Shown here: positions 47,199 through 64,000 of the stretch, one piece after another
Layout of the letters: each line of letters begins with the position of its first letter
Numbering within the stretch: the first letter of the stretch is position 1
NCBI RefSeq assembly: GCF_002775205.1
Contig: NC_036448.1
Span: forward strand, 3,560,572 to 3,624,571
DNA from: Xiphophorus maculatus
Taxonomy: Eukaryota; Chordata; Actinopteri; Cyprinodontiformes; Poeciliidae
DNA: 64,000 nucleotides
Direction of reading: 5' to 3'
Made by a program: the position numbers and the translations under genes
Notes under the pieces: model-generated
What the model was told of the DNA's origin: nothing
The model's database searches: none
The model's input: only the letters and a program-made list of their open reading frames with translations

Positions 47199-47339
47199 AC
47201 TAAGAAATGTGCATATATTTTTTTTTATGAAAGGAGAATTAGTTAGGTTTTACAATGCTGATGTAAACGCCTCACATTGACTCCATTAAACACATGTTAT
47301 TGTCGTTGTGGCTTGGCAGGTCAAACCTCGTCTAGAGTA

Positions 47340-47640
47340 GGACCCATTCTGTCAACCTCATGTGAAACAACATCAGTCATGATGGTTGGAAGCAATCCAG
47401 GAACCACCAGAGTGACTCTAGTCTAAAATAAGATTTACTCTGACAGGTGCTGTCCAAGAAAGAAACGCCTGTTTTAAAATGTCACATCTTCAAAACTGAG
47501 TGCCAACAAGACAATGATCCCAAACCCACACCAGAAACTGGTTTTGCAAAGTTGTTGATGGCTACACAAACACCCGTGGTTTCTCTACAACATGCTGCTG
47601 GACTTTGGTCTAAATAGTGGAGAGGTGTGTATTCAAGTCT
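47340..47640 (+). pseudogene. Tc1/mariner transposase relic
   Basis: The sequence around GCCAACAAGACAATGATCCC then AAACCCACACCAGAAACTGG resembles the NDNDPKHTSK region of Tc1-like transposases. The flanks have the usual downstream wording (CTACAACATGCTGCTGGACT). Frames are broken. Confidence 0.45.
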
Positions 47641-48476
47641 TGATAAGAGAAAATCTAAAAGGTCCAAATGGTTATCACCATATTCTTGTTTTCAAGAATC
47701 TCCGGCTGTACGTATGTTCTGTTTGCGTCCCAACATTTAAGATTAATCACTAAGACATCATTGTATGATGATGATGCTGGAGGCGTTCCGACGGAGCAAG
47801 AATCCAAAATATTAGAAAGTCTAAGTGCAAGATAGGATAGCGTGAATGTGGTTACATGATATTTAAAGAGTGTGTAGCTCTTCCTGAATAAAGGAGCAGA
47901 GATTGACAATACAGATTTCTCTGTACAAACAGTTTGTTTTTGACAATGTCTGGTTTTAAAAATGTGATTTAAACTACTATAAGAACAAAAACCGTTGTAC
48001 AATTTAGGTATTGCGAAGTTGCGTTATTGCCGCACGTTGATTGTGTCTATTTAAATATCTACACAATATATAATGACAAAATGTTTATTTTGTTCTGAAA
48101 GTATTTAATTTCTCCAACTCTTCATCCCTAACAGAAAACTAGCTCTAAAATTATTGCACAACCTCGTCACGCCGAGTTTTGACCTGTCAGAGACGCTGTA
48201 GCAGTCGATGCACTACCTATTACTGCATTATCCTTCCGCTGAGAAATATAGTCTGTACATTTTAAAATATATTATCACTTAATAAAATATTTATTTTGAT
48301 ATTATGCTATCATACAAAGCTAACGGCGGTAAATGCAATAAGTCAGTTAATTGCCACTATTTTTCCAATAAAACTGGGCATAAGAAATGTCAGCGAAAAT
48401 AGTCCAGCCGCATTAAATGCAGTTGGCATCGCCATCAGCGATCTTTTCAGTCGCATGCTGAAGTGGTGAACGGATC

Positions 48477-54996
<6,520 letters not shown>

Positions 54997-55642
54997 GCGC
55001 TGAGGTCTATCTTTTTGTTTTTCCTTTTTTTACGCAGTGATAGCGATCGTCCACTCGCATTGTGCTTATATTATTCGAGGGGGAAAAAAAAAAACCCAAC
55101 TTCTCAATGCTAAACCTTGGATCCGATTTTTGGTGTGCGTTAAAAGCGAGGTGACTCATATGGTGGTCCCTCCTGGACAGTTGTGAGTTCTGACCTCGTT
55201 GGCCGGCTGGTTGGAGCTACAGAGCCATGGGGCGTGTAAACATTAGGGTCCTTATCAGGTATTTCTTTTCATGTTTAAATAAGATGCGTGTATTCGATGT
55301 TCTCCACCGTTTAGTAACCTACTTGTGGACTAAAAGGTATAAGTGCTGTATAAAGTCTGCAAATTATGTTATGCTAACATATGTGCAATGTCTTGTGGGC
55401 CTGATTAATAGAGGCACTTGTCATGTTATACTGTAGATTCACTTGCTTTTTTTTTTCTTTTGTGAATGTGTTTAATTTAAATGTACCATATATATTTTTT
55501 TTAATCCCACATGCTATATCAGAGTTCCTTATAGGTTGGCCATATTTTGTTGCCGTGGTTTTACCCTTAACAGAGTATATTGCCATTTCCACTCCCCACT
55601 GACTCCTTTTTTTTCTCCTCTCCTGAAGTGTATGAATGTCTT

Positions 55643-55648
55643 AATAAA
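55643..55648 (+). terminator. eif4a2 poly(A) signal
   Basis: AATAAA in CTTAATAAACAG lies about 650 bases after the stop codon and is followed by a GT-rich stretch (TGTGCTGTCGTTGGTGTT), as expected for a cleavage site near 55665. Confidence 0.75.
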
Positions 55649-55699
55649 CAGAAATTGCTGTAAGTAAATATATTGTGCTGTCGTTGGTGTTTAGGTCAG

Positions 55700-56700
55700 T
55701 GAATGTGTGAGGGTCATAGATGAGTTTTTTTGGAAGATGAATGTTATCTAGTTTAGAAACTTGACTGAGGGGGGAGTGGTGTAGAGCTCCCCCTGCAGGC
55801 GACCAGGAGTAAATCAGAACTGCATTGTGTCTAGAATCTAAAAGTGTGTATTTTTGCTGTATTTTGTTTAGGCAAAAATATCTTAACCCTAATAAACATT
55901 GCATTAGTATTCTATATTTAGTAATTGTAAGTTTGCAGAAAGTTAACATTCTTTAGTGGTAAATGTAACAAGGTTAATGGATTTAAAATTCTACAAACTA
56001 CACAATTATGAATGGGAGTAAATATGATTGAGTAAAATGTGTTCTTGTGTCATCCATGCTAATATTTTGGATTGGAATTATACAAGTCAACTTTACCTAC
56101 TTTTACTTGACTTCTGTAGTTGACTATAACTTTTCTACACTTGATCAAAGGCTTAAAAAATGGTATTGAAGATGAACAGATCATCTTTTCTATCGTGTTT
56201 ATAGGGTATTCATATTATAGCATTAAACATTTGTAGTTTTTGTAACTACCATAAAACTGGTGTTAAGTAGTTGGGTCATCTGGGCCGAGAACAAGATTCC
56301 CATTTGCTTTGATGGCACAGCAGTGGGAAATGGCGCCCCCCTGTGGTGCGCACAGTAGATGCACTGTAAAAATATTCCTGGAGCGTGAAGACGGTTTTTC
56401 ACTTGGACATAATTCACAAGTTACGACTCTATGCAGAACTAAAGGGCTAATTCAGTATTTTTAAAATCCATTGAGCCTTTTTCTTCTCTTACAACCTCAT
56501 GACTGCATTACCCACAATTCCACTGAACTACCTATATCACAGCATTCGATTTGGACGTTGTGCGCCCTCTTCAGGCAAAGCAATTATCTAGCCTTTTCAA
56601 CATAGGCTAGAAAGCTTGAAGCCCTTCTTTAGGAACCAAGGTAACAAAACCGTGAAGTTTTAAATGTTAATTTGAACAAATATCTGAACAATTAAATATT
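55700..56700. other. Spacer without recognised gene
   Basis: AT-rich sequence downstream of eif4a2. I see no open frame with family motifs, RNA gene or clear repeat boundary in this kilobase. Confidence 0.5.
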
Positions 56701-56709
56701 ATTATCCTT

Positions 56710-56769
56710 AGGCAGTTAGTATTTTCTTATTGTCATTCAGAAGCTTCAGTCTCATCCAAAGCTCCTGAA
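56710..56769 (-). CDS. Candidate terminal exon of an unidentified minus-strand gene
   Basis: The minus strand shows a strong acceptor (CGATTTCTTTTTTCAG) followed by an open stretch to a stop. Frame 1 reads ELWMRLKLLNDNKKILTA then TAA. The frame joining to the candidate exon at 58552-58593 as FLEVGAPSSASEA gives GALDETEASE then TGA. No homology was recognised. Only splice signals support it, so it could be chance. Confidence 0.25.
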
Positions 56770-56933
56770 AAAAGAAATCGTTTAGATCTAATTTGCTTAA
56801 AAGATGTTTAATTTGACACATAAATATAAATCCAGTCTTAATAGCCTGGCAGCAATTAAACCAGTTTTTTATGCAACAATACAGCGTGCGTGATATTTAA
56901 AGGAGCAGGAGCCTAGAAGTTTTAAAGGGGCAA

Positions 56934-57476
56934 AGTATCAAAAAACACGTTTTGATAATTGACCTTAAGGAGGCAATATGATGTAAAATCAACTTTTTTT
57001 TTCCTTTTCTTTTTTTAGCGTTGCATAATGTTATATTATTCTCTCATCAAAAACATACCTGGAGTGTTGCTTTGATTGAGAAATCCTTTAATCTCCATGG
57101 CAACCGTTCAGCTGTGGGAAACACCTGGGTGGACCCAGCTCCACCACTGAGGACGAACATAGCCCTCCTCCCCAGTGACTCTGATCCTTCAGACTAGCCA
57201 GCAGCAATCAGCAAACACCCGGCGGAGCTGAATGTCCGTCGAGTTCATTAAAGGAGCCACTTCTCAGTGCAACTCTGGTAAAAAAAACATTGTTGAAGGG
57301 TTAATAGAGGAGCCGTATTGTGATGACTTCCTGAAGGTGGAGTTTCAAAAAGAGAAGAGTTTCTTAAAGAGATAGAGGCCCAATTTCAAGAAGCTAAGTT
57401 AGGAAGTCAAAACAACTGAAGTTAACTTACTTGATTGGATTCTCTGTGGCTGGAAAGCACATAATGTTGCCCCTTT
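56934..57476 (+). repeat. Dispersed repeat family R1, copy 3, with terminal inverted repeats
   Basis: This is the most complete R1 copy. AAAGGGGCAA (56934-56943) and TTGCCCCTTT (57467-57476) are perfect 10-bp terminal inverted repeats, and the core phrases of R1 (ATCCTTTAATCTCCATGGCA, CAGCAGCAATCAGCAAACAC) lie between. R1 is therefore probably a MITE-type DNA element. Confidence 0.75.
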
Positions 57477-58301
57477 CAGACCTTTTTCAATCAAAACTCA
57501 TTGAAATACGTGTTAAGAGGAATATTAAGGCACTTCCTCTACAAAGGGAAACTTAGGATCTGTCTCCTCAGTGTGGTTTTTAGTGGTCTGGAATCTGGTG
57601 GCTTATTTTCACTTTCAGCCTTTCACTTCTGTTCAGTCAGAGGACGCTCTCATGCAGTTCTGGTTCTCTGTGCAGCAACAGACTGGAATGTGTCTGCTTG
57701 GGTTTTTTTATGTGATGGATCAAAACGAATGATTGTAAAAGGGAAGAGAAAATGATTCCTTTCTTTTGGTCAATACTACTGACATATTTCATAACCACCA
57801 TTGCAAACTTTTGCCCGTTCTTTGCAACTGAAGCTCAAGCTTAGTCAGACAATTTTCACAAAAACACTTTATCTTTTTAAACTGATGCTCATCCAACGTT
57901 ACGTTATTACCTTTAAAGAGACGCTTCTAATTTCCTATCGGAAACAAACTTCCCGAACGAGTCGTGTTTAGCCGAAATGCATCAGAGGAACGAATCGTTT
58001 TGACACTGACATTATCCACACTGAGAAGAGTTCTGGGTAGACGTGACGCAAAAGGGGGGAATGTAGACATGTTAATAAAATATAAATACTAGTTTGAAAA
58101 TGCACTCATAGACAAAAGCCTCCAAGTACGACACACTGTGAGCTAATGTTGGAAGTTGAGGTTGATTCTTGTAGTTCTGCAACAAACAGACTGACCACAG
58201 CAGGTTATTACATGCAGAGAGTTTGCAAAGAGGAAGTTCCATGTCATGCAAAAGGTCTATGGAAATGTGAACATGTTTCATAACCAGCTCTTAATAAATA
58301 T

Positions 58302-58395
58302 GACAAGGAAGGGGGAGTTCCTTCCCCTATTTTGTCCTTCCCCTTCCTTGTCGGGGAAGGACAAAATATGCTCTTTCAAAAAATATGAAAGAGCA
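58302..58395. other. Cluster of overlapping perfect hairpins
   Basis: GACAAGGAAGGGG (58302-58314) pairs perfectly with CCCCTTCCTTGTC (58340-58352). The second arm overlaps a different perfect 16-bp stem (58328-58343 with 58353-58368). A third perfect 10-bp stem, TGCTCTTTCA/TGAAAGAGCA, follows at 58369-58378 and 58386-58395. The first two stems cannot form together. Confidence 0.75.
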
Positions 58396-58551
58396 AAAAC
58401 AGCTTCTGACAGACTCATTGCTAAGACAGAAGCTGCCTTGAAGGCACATCGACTTGGTGAAGAAGAAAAAAGTCTTTAAGGCGTTGTACTTTACCCAGGT
58501 GGTTTGATATAATAAAATATGTCCCTATGATTTCATCACTAACTCGGCTTA

Positions 58552-58593
58552 CCCGCCTCACTAGCTGAAGACGGGGCACCGACTTCCAGAAAG
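58552..58593 (-). CDS. Candidate 42-nt internal exon, minus strand
   Basis: The minus strand reads CTTCATTTCTGCAG, then 42 bases, then GTAAGC, so both splice sites are good. Two of three frames are open: AFWKSVPRLQLVRR or FLEVGAPSSASEA. It may belong with the candidate terminal exon at 56710-56769. No family was recognised and no start exon found. Confidence 0.25.
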
Positions 58594-58790
58594 CCTGCAG
58601 AAATGAAGCAGGTATGAAGAACGGATGCGTGGAAGGATGACTTATTTCAACATTGAAAATATATATATAGTTCAAAAATGTTCATCCTCGTTTTTAAGCC
58701 ACTTCACCTATAAAGCAACAGTCAGGGAACTCGGTAAAGCCCAGGCAGATGGTCGAGGCCCGACGCCTGGACTCTTCTCTTTGTGCGAGC

Positions 58791-58803
58791 GTTGCTTAGA
58801 AAC
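58791..58803 (+). promoter_or_regulatory. X-box-like motif
   Basis: GTTGCT T AGAAAC fits RYYNYY-N-RRNRAC, the RFX X-box form, within a GC-richer island (58720-58870). The putative target is unknown; the candidate minus-strand exon at 58552-58593 lies about 200 bases away. Confidence 0.35.
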
Positions 58804-58924
58804 CGGGCGCACAGCTTATCCAGGCGGTGTTTGATTACCTGACGAGGACCTGAGGAGAGCGCGGGCCACAAAATGGCACTTTTTTAAAGGGATGGTATTA
58901 GGAAAAAAGAAAAAGAAAAAGACT

Positions 58925-59440
58925 TTTATTTTTTTTTAAATGACATTGTCATTCCCACGTCAAAAACTTACCTGGAGTGTTTCTTTTATTCTTTCATGCA
59001 TGTTTGAGAAATCCTTTAATCTCCATGGCAACCGTTCAGCGGTGCAAAAACGCCTGGTTGGACTGAGTGCCGCCTGCGCAGACGAAGCTCCTCCAGACTT
59101 CCACCTCACAGAGCAGCCCTCCACCACAAATATCCCACCCAGCTCCTTCAGACTAGCCAGCAGCAATTAGCAAACATCTGGTCGAACTGAGGATCTGCTG
59201 AGCTCATCAGTAGGAGCTGCTTCTCAGTCCAATGCCCCAACGAATATTTGTAAACGCTTCACAGAGGAATGTAGATGTGATGACATCCTGTGTCGGAAAG
59301 AGCAGGCGATTCTTAAAGAGACAGAGGCCCGATTTCAAGGCGTTAAATTGCGAAGCATTTTGATAATTGAAGACGACACGATTACTTGATTATGCCATAA
59401 AACGATACAGTGTGGCTGGAAAGCACACAATACTGCTTCT
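58925..59440 (+). repeat. Dispersed repeat family R1, copy 4
   Basis: Shares with the other copies TTTCATGCATGTTTGAGAAA, TCCTTTAATCTCCATGGCAA, AGACTAGCCAGCAGCAATTA and GTGTGGCTGGAAAGCACACA, in the same order. The terminal repeats are less clear than in copy 3. Confidence 0.8.
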
Positions 59441-59807
59441 TCAAATAAAAGGAAGGTGAACGCACAGAGCGGTGTTAATGACACACACAATACTGACAAA
59501 CCAAAGTGTTGTGTTTAGACACACATAAGACCTGTAAGCCTAATCTAAAATAGATTCTGGTGCACAGAGAAAGAGCAGATATCAGCAAAAAAACAAACAA
59601 AAAAAAACGGATTAATTGGCATATTTTAAAAAAGACGAAGTGAAGTTTTCACAACTAAAAATGTAAGTTTGAGCATTTCTTAAGTGTCTCAATCTTACAC
59701 AACCTGCATTTGCATAAACTGTTCACTGACCAACCCCCTAAAAATAACCCAATTCATTTTATTCGTAAAGCAAAGTGACATGAAGTAGGGACAAATAAAA
59801 CAGACAC

Positions 59808-59844
<37 letters not shown>
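59808..59844. repeat. (AAT)n microsatellite
   Basis: About twelve AAT/ATA trinucleotide units in AT-rich intergenic DNA. Confidence 0.9.
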
Positions 59845-60459
59845 GGATAATTAATAGAATAATGTGTATTAAAGACTACAAGAGTATAAAATAGGAAACA
59901 ACAAACCAACTCAAAAGCCACTGAAAACATTATATTTTGTCTTATTTCTGACACTTCTTGTTGACAAACCAAGAACAATAATGAGTAAAAGTTATAATCC
60001 TGAAAATCTGCATTAGATTATTTCTATAATGACCTTCAGGTCCATTTTAAACCCAGAAGCAAACAAGAAACCAAAACAAAGACGTGAAATGACCTGTTGA
60101 TTTTTGACTGAGTGTGAATTTGATCTCGTCTGTATCCTTTACAGGTGCAGTTTATAAATTATAAATGAAGTAAATAATACATTTATTTTATGAAATTATT
60201 ATAAAGTAGTAGATGGGTCAAAATGCAGAGGGCGGGTCAGCGGTTCCTCTCCTGACCCATTCCGTCTGATATCAAACCCACTGAATATCACCGACACATT
60301 TATTTTTAAATTAAACTTCACTGTGGTTGTTTAGCCTGTGTTTTCCCACTACCGTCTGTATTTTTGCCAGAGGTTTTGCTTCTAAGGACGGTGTTTTATC
60401 GGGTGGACATTTTAAAAAGACGCGGGTTGATAGCGGCTCACTGCGGCTGCGTAGTGTCC

Positions 60460-60472
60460 GTCTCTAGGCAAC
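60460..60472. promoter_or_regulatory. X-box-like motif in GC-rich island
   Basis: GTCTCT A GGCAAC reads as RYYNYY-N-RRNRAC on both strands. It is inside a GC-rich segment (60420-60560) that contrasts with the AT-rich surroundings and could be a promoter. The nearest candidate coding exon is at 62041 on the + strand. The gene concerned, if any, lies mostly outside the window. Confidence 0.4.
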
Positions 60473-61404
60473 CGTGACAACAGCGTCAGTTCGTGGGGGT
60501 TTGGAGAGAGGAGGGTGGGCAGGCGGGGGTCCTATTTAGGTCCCGCAACGACAATTTAGCTGACCTTAATACTTCCCGTGTTTTGGTTTGGTCATTATTA
60601 TTACACTTATTGTTGAGATGTGTGTGATAAGTGTGTCTGTCAGGGCTGACAGTCCTTTCAACGATAACAGACACAGCAGTCATAGAGAAAGTTAGAGCAG
60701 AAAACCAAACCGGAAGGAAGCGAAGCTCCCAAATCCAGGCCAGTGACGCAAAAAGTGGCTATGCATTGTGTGCAACTGCTGCACTATTGGGGGCGCAAAA
60801 ACGATGTGGGGAATTTTTTTTTTCTACTCAGCTTTTTATGTTCTTAACAGCTATTTGTGTATGAAATGATCAAAACCAAAAGAACAGCAGTGATTAGGCT
60901 CCCATCCCCTCGCATGTTTACATGTAACCGTTCACACGGTACCGGGCCTCAGCTTCTGCTGCGAGCTGTGTGTGTGACGTCACCACAGATCACACGCACT
61001 GAAAAATACACCAACTTTACGCAACGTTCGTCACCTGTGTAGAGATCACTCAGGTGTAGAACCTTGCTCACTGTCAAACACAAGATCCATTCTCTCACTG
61101 CTAACCCCCGCGCGGGAAAATGAGGCTTTGAAGACCTAGATTTTTTTTTTTTTTTTTTAAACCGCATACTGGAGAGCTACAGTGGTGAGCAACAAAGGTT
61201 GCAGCAAAGTGTGAGCTGTTTGTGTTTTGCATACTGCAGACACGGTCGGAAAAAGGAAACGTTCACGTTCACAGACTGGCTGTCTGCGGTCTGCAGCCTG
61301 GTGATGCCAGCGCACGTTCAGATGTAAGATTGGCTTTAATGCTTACAGAAAAAAAACACACTCACGCAATCGTGTCAGCTAATACAGAAACGTGCACATC
61401 ATAT

Positions 61405-61800
61405 ATACACCGCGTTCCAAGTTATTATGCAAGTGATATTTTCTCAAATGCTCAATGCAAATGATGGTCAGTATGATTTTCAAGTCGTGAACTATTGCAG
61501 GTCAAACTTTACTGAACAAAGCTCCCAATGAGAACGGTGTATTTTTCAAAAATAAAAAAATAAAAAACTCAAAATGCGCTGCTCCAAATTCTTATGCACA
61601 GCAGATTTTCTAAACATTTTATGGATTATGAAGAACTGCAAACGGTCGTAATGTATATTTCTTTGAATGTGCAGCATCAAGTGGTCACATGTACTAAAAT
61701 CAAAATATGTTTCAATCAAAAACAACTTAACAGACTGAGTTACATGTTAACGTAGGACCTTCTTTGATATCAGAGACACATATAGGCACCCTTATGACAA
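61405..61800. repeat. Probable DNA transposon end
   Basis: The phrases CGCGTTCCAAGTTATTATGC and CAAATTCTTATGCACAGCAG, with the intervening wording, match my memory of a widespread fish cut-and-paste element. No transposase frame is seen here, and the superfamily is not assigned. Confidence 0.4.
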
Positions 61801-62040
61801 CATTTAATCGGTGGACTGATTTATGACCCTAATCATTAATTGCTTTTAATTTCTGGTGACCGGTTGTTGAACCAAAAGCAGTTTGTTTGTTTTGCACGTC
61901 CTGACTGGTAGCTATCAGATATGATGTCTCAGTGCCAAAGTGAAGCTCAACACATTTACTTTCACTAGTGGAGCATTTCAGCTTTCGCTACAAATATATA
62001 TGACTAAACTTCATTACGAATTGCTTTGGGTTTATTTCAG

Positions 62041-62097
62041 TGCCATGGATACGGAGATGGAAGGGAATATGAAACGGAGAAAAAAAGAACAAGAGAG
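62041..62097 (+). CDS. Candidate first coding exon, unidentified
   Basis: A good acceptor (GCTTTGGGTTTATTTCAG) is followed by TGCCATGGATACGG, an ATG at 62045 in favourable context, then an open frame MDTEMEGNMKRRKKEQER and an AG/GT donor at 62097/62098. A highly charged start of this kind is plausible for a coiled-coil protein, and the X-box-bearing island at 60.46 kb lies upstream. No further exon was found before the window ends, so this is weak. Confidence 0.22.
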
Positions 62098-64000
62098 GTC
62101 TGGTAAAAAAAAATAAAAATAAAAAAAAAAAATCTGAAAGGGAAAGAAAGTGGTAAGAATTGAGGAGAAAACCAGAAAATGGTACATATCTGTTTCTACA
62201 TCTCCAGAAAGAGATTTAAAAAATTATAAACAAGAAACCAATAAGCCACAACGAAAATCAACATATTGTCACCTTCCTAAAATAATGGTCTAAGCAGATT
62301 TTTACCTATGATATGCAACAAGAATAACACCACTGACAGGCAGAGTGTAATAGTTAACGCGAGACGTATTTACTGGCAACCGCAGCTCAAAGAAGAGCAG
62401 AAAAATGAACATCACATTGTTTTAATGTCTTCTAGAAACACCTGCAGTCCACCAAACTGAAGCATCATGAAGAATCCAACTTTTAACTTTTAATCCAACT
62501 TTTAATTTAAGTCCCCCAAGTCCTGGAAAAAAAAATACAACTAAAATCTAAATTATTGTTACCTCTGAGAAACACTTTGAATTAAATGAAACTAAAGAAT
62601 TCCAGTTGCCGTGGATGGTGATGCTGCGGGCATGAAGGATTCCTGACTGAAGATTGTTGTCATGCCAACAGCTCAGTGTACTGGATGACACCCTCCGTTG
62701 TTAGCATACACTGCTAACGCTAATCCACCTCATTTTAAACTCTTGTCTGGTCGTTTGGTTAGAAAGTCAGGCAGAGAGAGAGACGCTGAATTGTCCGACA
62801 TGATGCCACAAATCATTAAATGATGTTTACAGGCCAACTAGATATTTGGAAGTGATGCTGGAGGGCCGTGGGGTGATTTTCTTTTTCCTGTCCTCCCATC
62901 ATAAGAGTAAACTTATAGGTTTAGCTAGCTGGAACTGATGGGACCAAGACTGACGAAAGAGGAAAATGTCTGACGTTAACTCCGATGGCGCAGCTGAATA
63001 CTATTTGCATGGCATCATTAACTATAGTTAGCACTGTAGCACTTCTTCCTCGACAACGACCGCAGGCGTCTCGCATGTTTGAATGAAACAGGGCTTCTTT
63101 GTTGGCTGCGGAAGGCGTCGGCGAGTTCAGGGGAACAGGTGAACAGCAAAATTATTCATACCACAATTCAAGTCTGTCCAAAAAGAAAGAAGTGCATAAC
63201 CGACGTTTTATTTTAGATTCAGTCAGGTTCATTATTATTCTCTCGGAGGAGCGAGAGAATCAAAATGAATTGCTTGTCAAAAGCCGGCTGAGTCGGGCTG
63301 TACTGAGGAGGATGTGTAAAAAGCATCAATTCCAAAGTGTCTATTGCACTGGCAGTGGAAAATCTATTCTTTAGTTTAAATACTTCAGGATTCAAGTAGA
63401 GAAAACTTGGTGTTGATGATCTTTCCGTGTTTAAATCTTTATCCCGCTGTAAGAACCAGGGATGGCCCATTTTCCCCCCCCTTAATACAAAATGTCCTTG
63501 TATGTAAAAGAGTTAGTGCATATAAATTGTAAACGGGAACCATTTTATGAACCTCAACCAAATGAGTAAACAGCAAAGCAGCATTGACAGGTTTTAAGTT
63601 TCACCGTTGATGCGATAGAGAAGCCAGATCAAACAGACTCCCACTGTTCCTGTTTTAGAAATAGTTGAAAGTCAACAACTTTCCTGCAGCAACAGGTTGG
63701 ACGGTTCGTTTTTGCTCAAAATCGGATTGAATTATTGCTGTCAGAAAATCCCAACTTTGTTGCACCAGCAGTGGATCTCTTTTAACCAGCACCTCTACGA
63801 ATTTCCCCTCTATTTTGCAATGAAAATGTGCTTCTCGCTTCTTACCTTTAAATGCTAATCGTGTATTTCTGCAAAACTGCTGTCATTTGTGGAAAGCTCC
63901 AAAACCCAAAACTGAAGAACTGCCGACATAAAAAAAACCTCATTCGCATGAGGCTTAGGGTTTAAAATTAGCACGACACAGACACATCTTTGCAGAACTT
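62098..64000. other. Terminal spacer without recognised gene
   Basis: No supported exon, RNA gene or intact mobile element. It holds a half copy of the small palindrome at 62268-62290 and a perfect 9-bp hairpin, ATTCTCTCG/CGAGAGAAT, near 63236-63260. The remaining frames are short and motif-free. Confidence 0.45.

Noticed and set aside
57501-57755. 84-aa plus-strand frame after R1 copy 3
   Set aside because: It has no domain, splice support or codon pattern; it follows a repeat and looks like a transposon-derived or random frame.
62966-63035. Short frame MSDVNSDGAAEYYLHG
   Set aside because: It is 22 codons long with no splice donor in frame and no homology; probably chance.

Overview
The window is vertebrate genomic DNA, almost certainly from a percomorph teleost. 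It has compact multi-exon genes with GT-AG introns, teleost-like orthologues, long simple repeats and many short fish-type transposon relics. No prokaryotic features are present, and I saw no new multi-gene system. The most unusual signals are duplicated intronic snoRNAs in eif4a2, two small secreted-protein genes I cannot name, an intronless setd9, and nested transposons.

Layout. Bases 1-4.5 kb hold no recognisable gene, possibly only the 3' end of an upstream one. A y+LAT amino-acid transporter (slc7a6-like, + strand, 9 coding exons) spans 4.6-13.3 kb. Two small secreted-protein genes lie on the - strand: a 164-aa eight-cysteine protein (15.4-17.6 kb) and an 86-aa protein (20.5-21.1 kb). 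ccdc39 (- strand, 20 coding exons, 956 aa) covers 22.3-34.2 kb. dcun1d1 (- strand, six mapped coding exons plus an initiator-ATG exon) covers 35.9-41.9 kb and is head-to-head with a single-exon setd9 (+, 42.8-43.6 kb); an ETS/CRE-like site lies between them. A repeat-rich stretch (43.7-48.4 kb) carries a dead piggyBac element nested in a fold-back repeat, and a tRNA-derived SINE with an exact target-site duplication. eif4a2 (+, 11 coding exons, 411 aa) spans 48.5-55.0 kb and hosts two SNORD2-like C/D snoRNAs and two paralogous H/ACA snoRNAs. From 55.7 kb to the end there are repeats, two X-box-like motifs and a few isolated candidate exons, but no gene I can name.

How the genes relate. They do not form one pathway. 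ccdc39 (a ciliary ruler protein) has a good RFX X-box about 85 bp upstream of its ATG, as expected for a cilium gene. dcun1d1 and setd9 probably share a bidirectional promoter. eif4a2 couples translation-factor expression with snoRNA production. ccdc39, dcun1d1 and eif4a2 all map to human 3q26-q27, so part of the neighbourhood may be conserved synteny; slc7a6 and setd9 lie elsewhere in human.

The exon models were assembled by eye from reading frame, splice consensus and remembered protein families. Phases close across every exon of the named multi-exon genes, but no alignment or transcript data were available.
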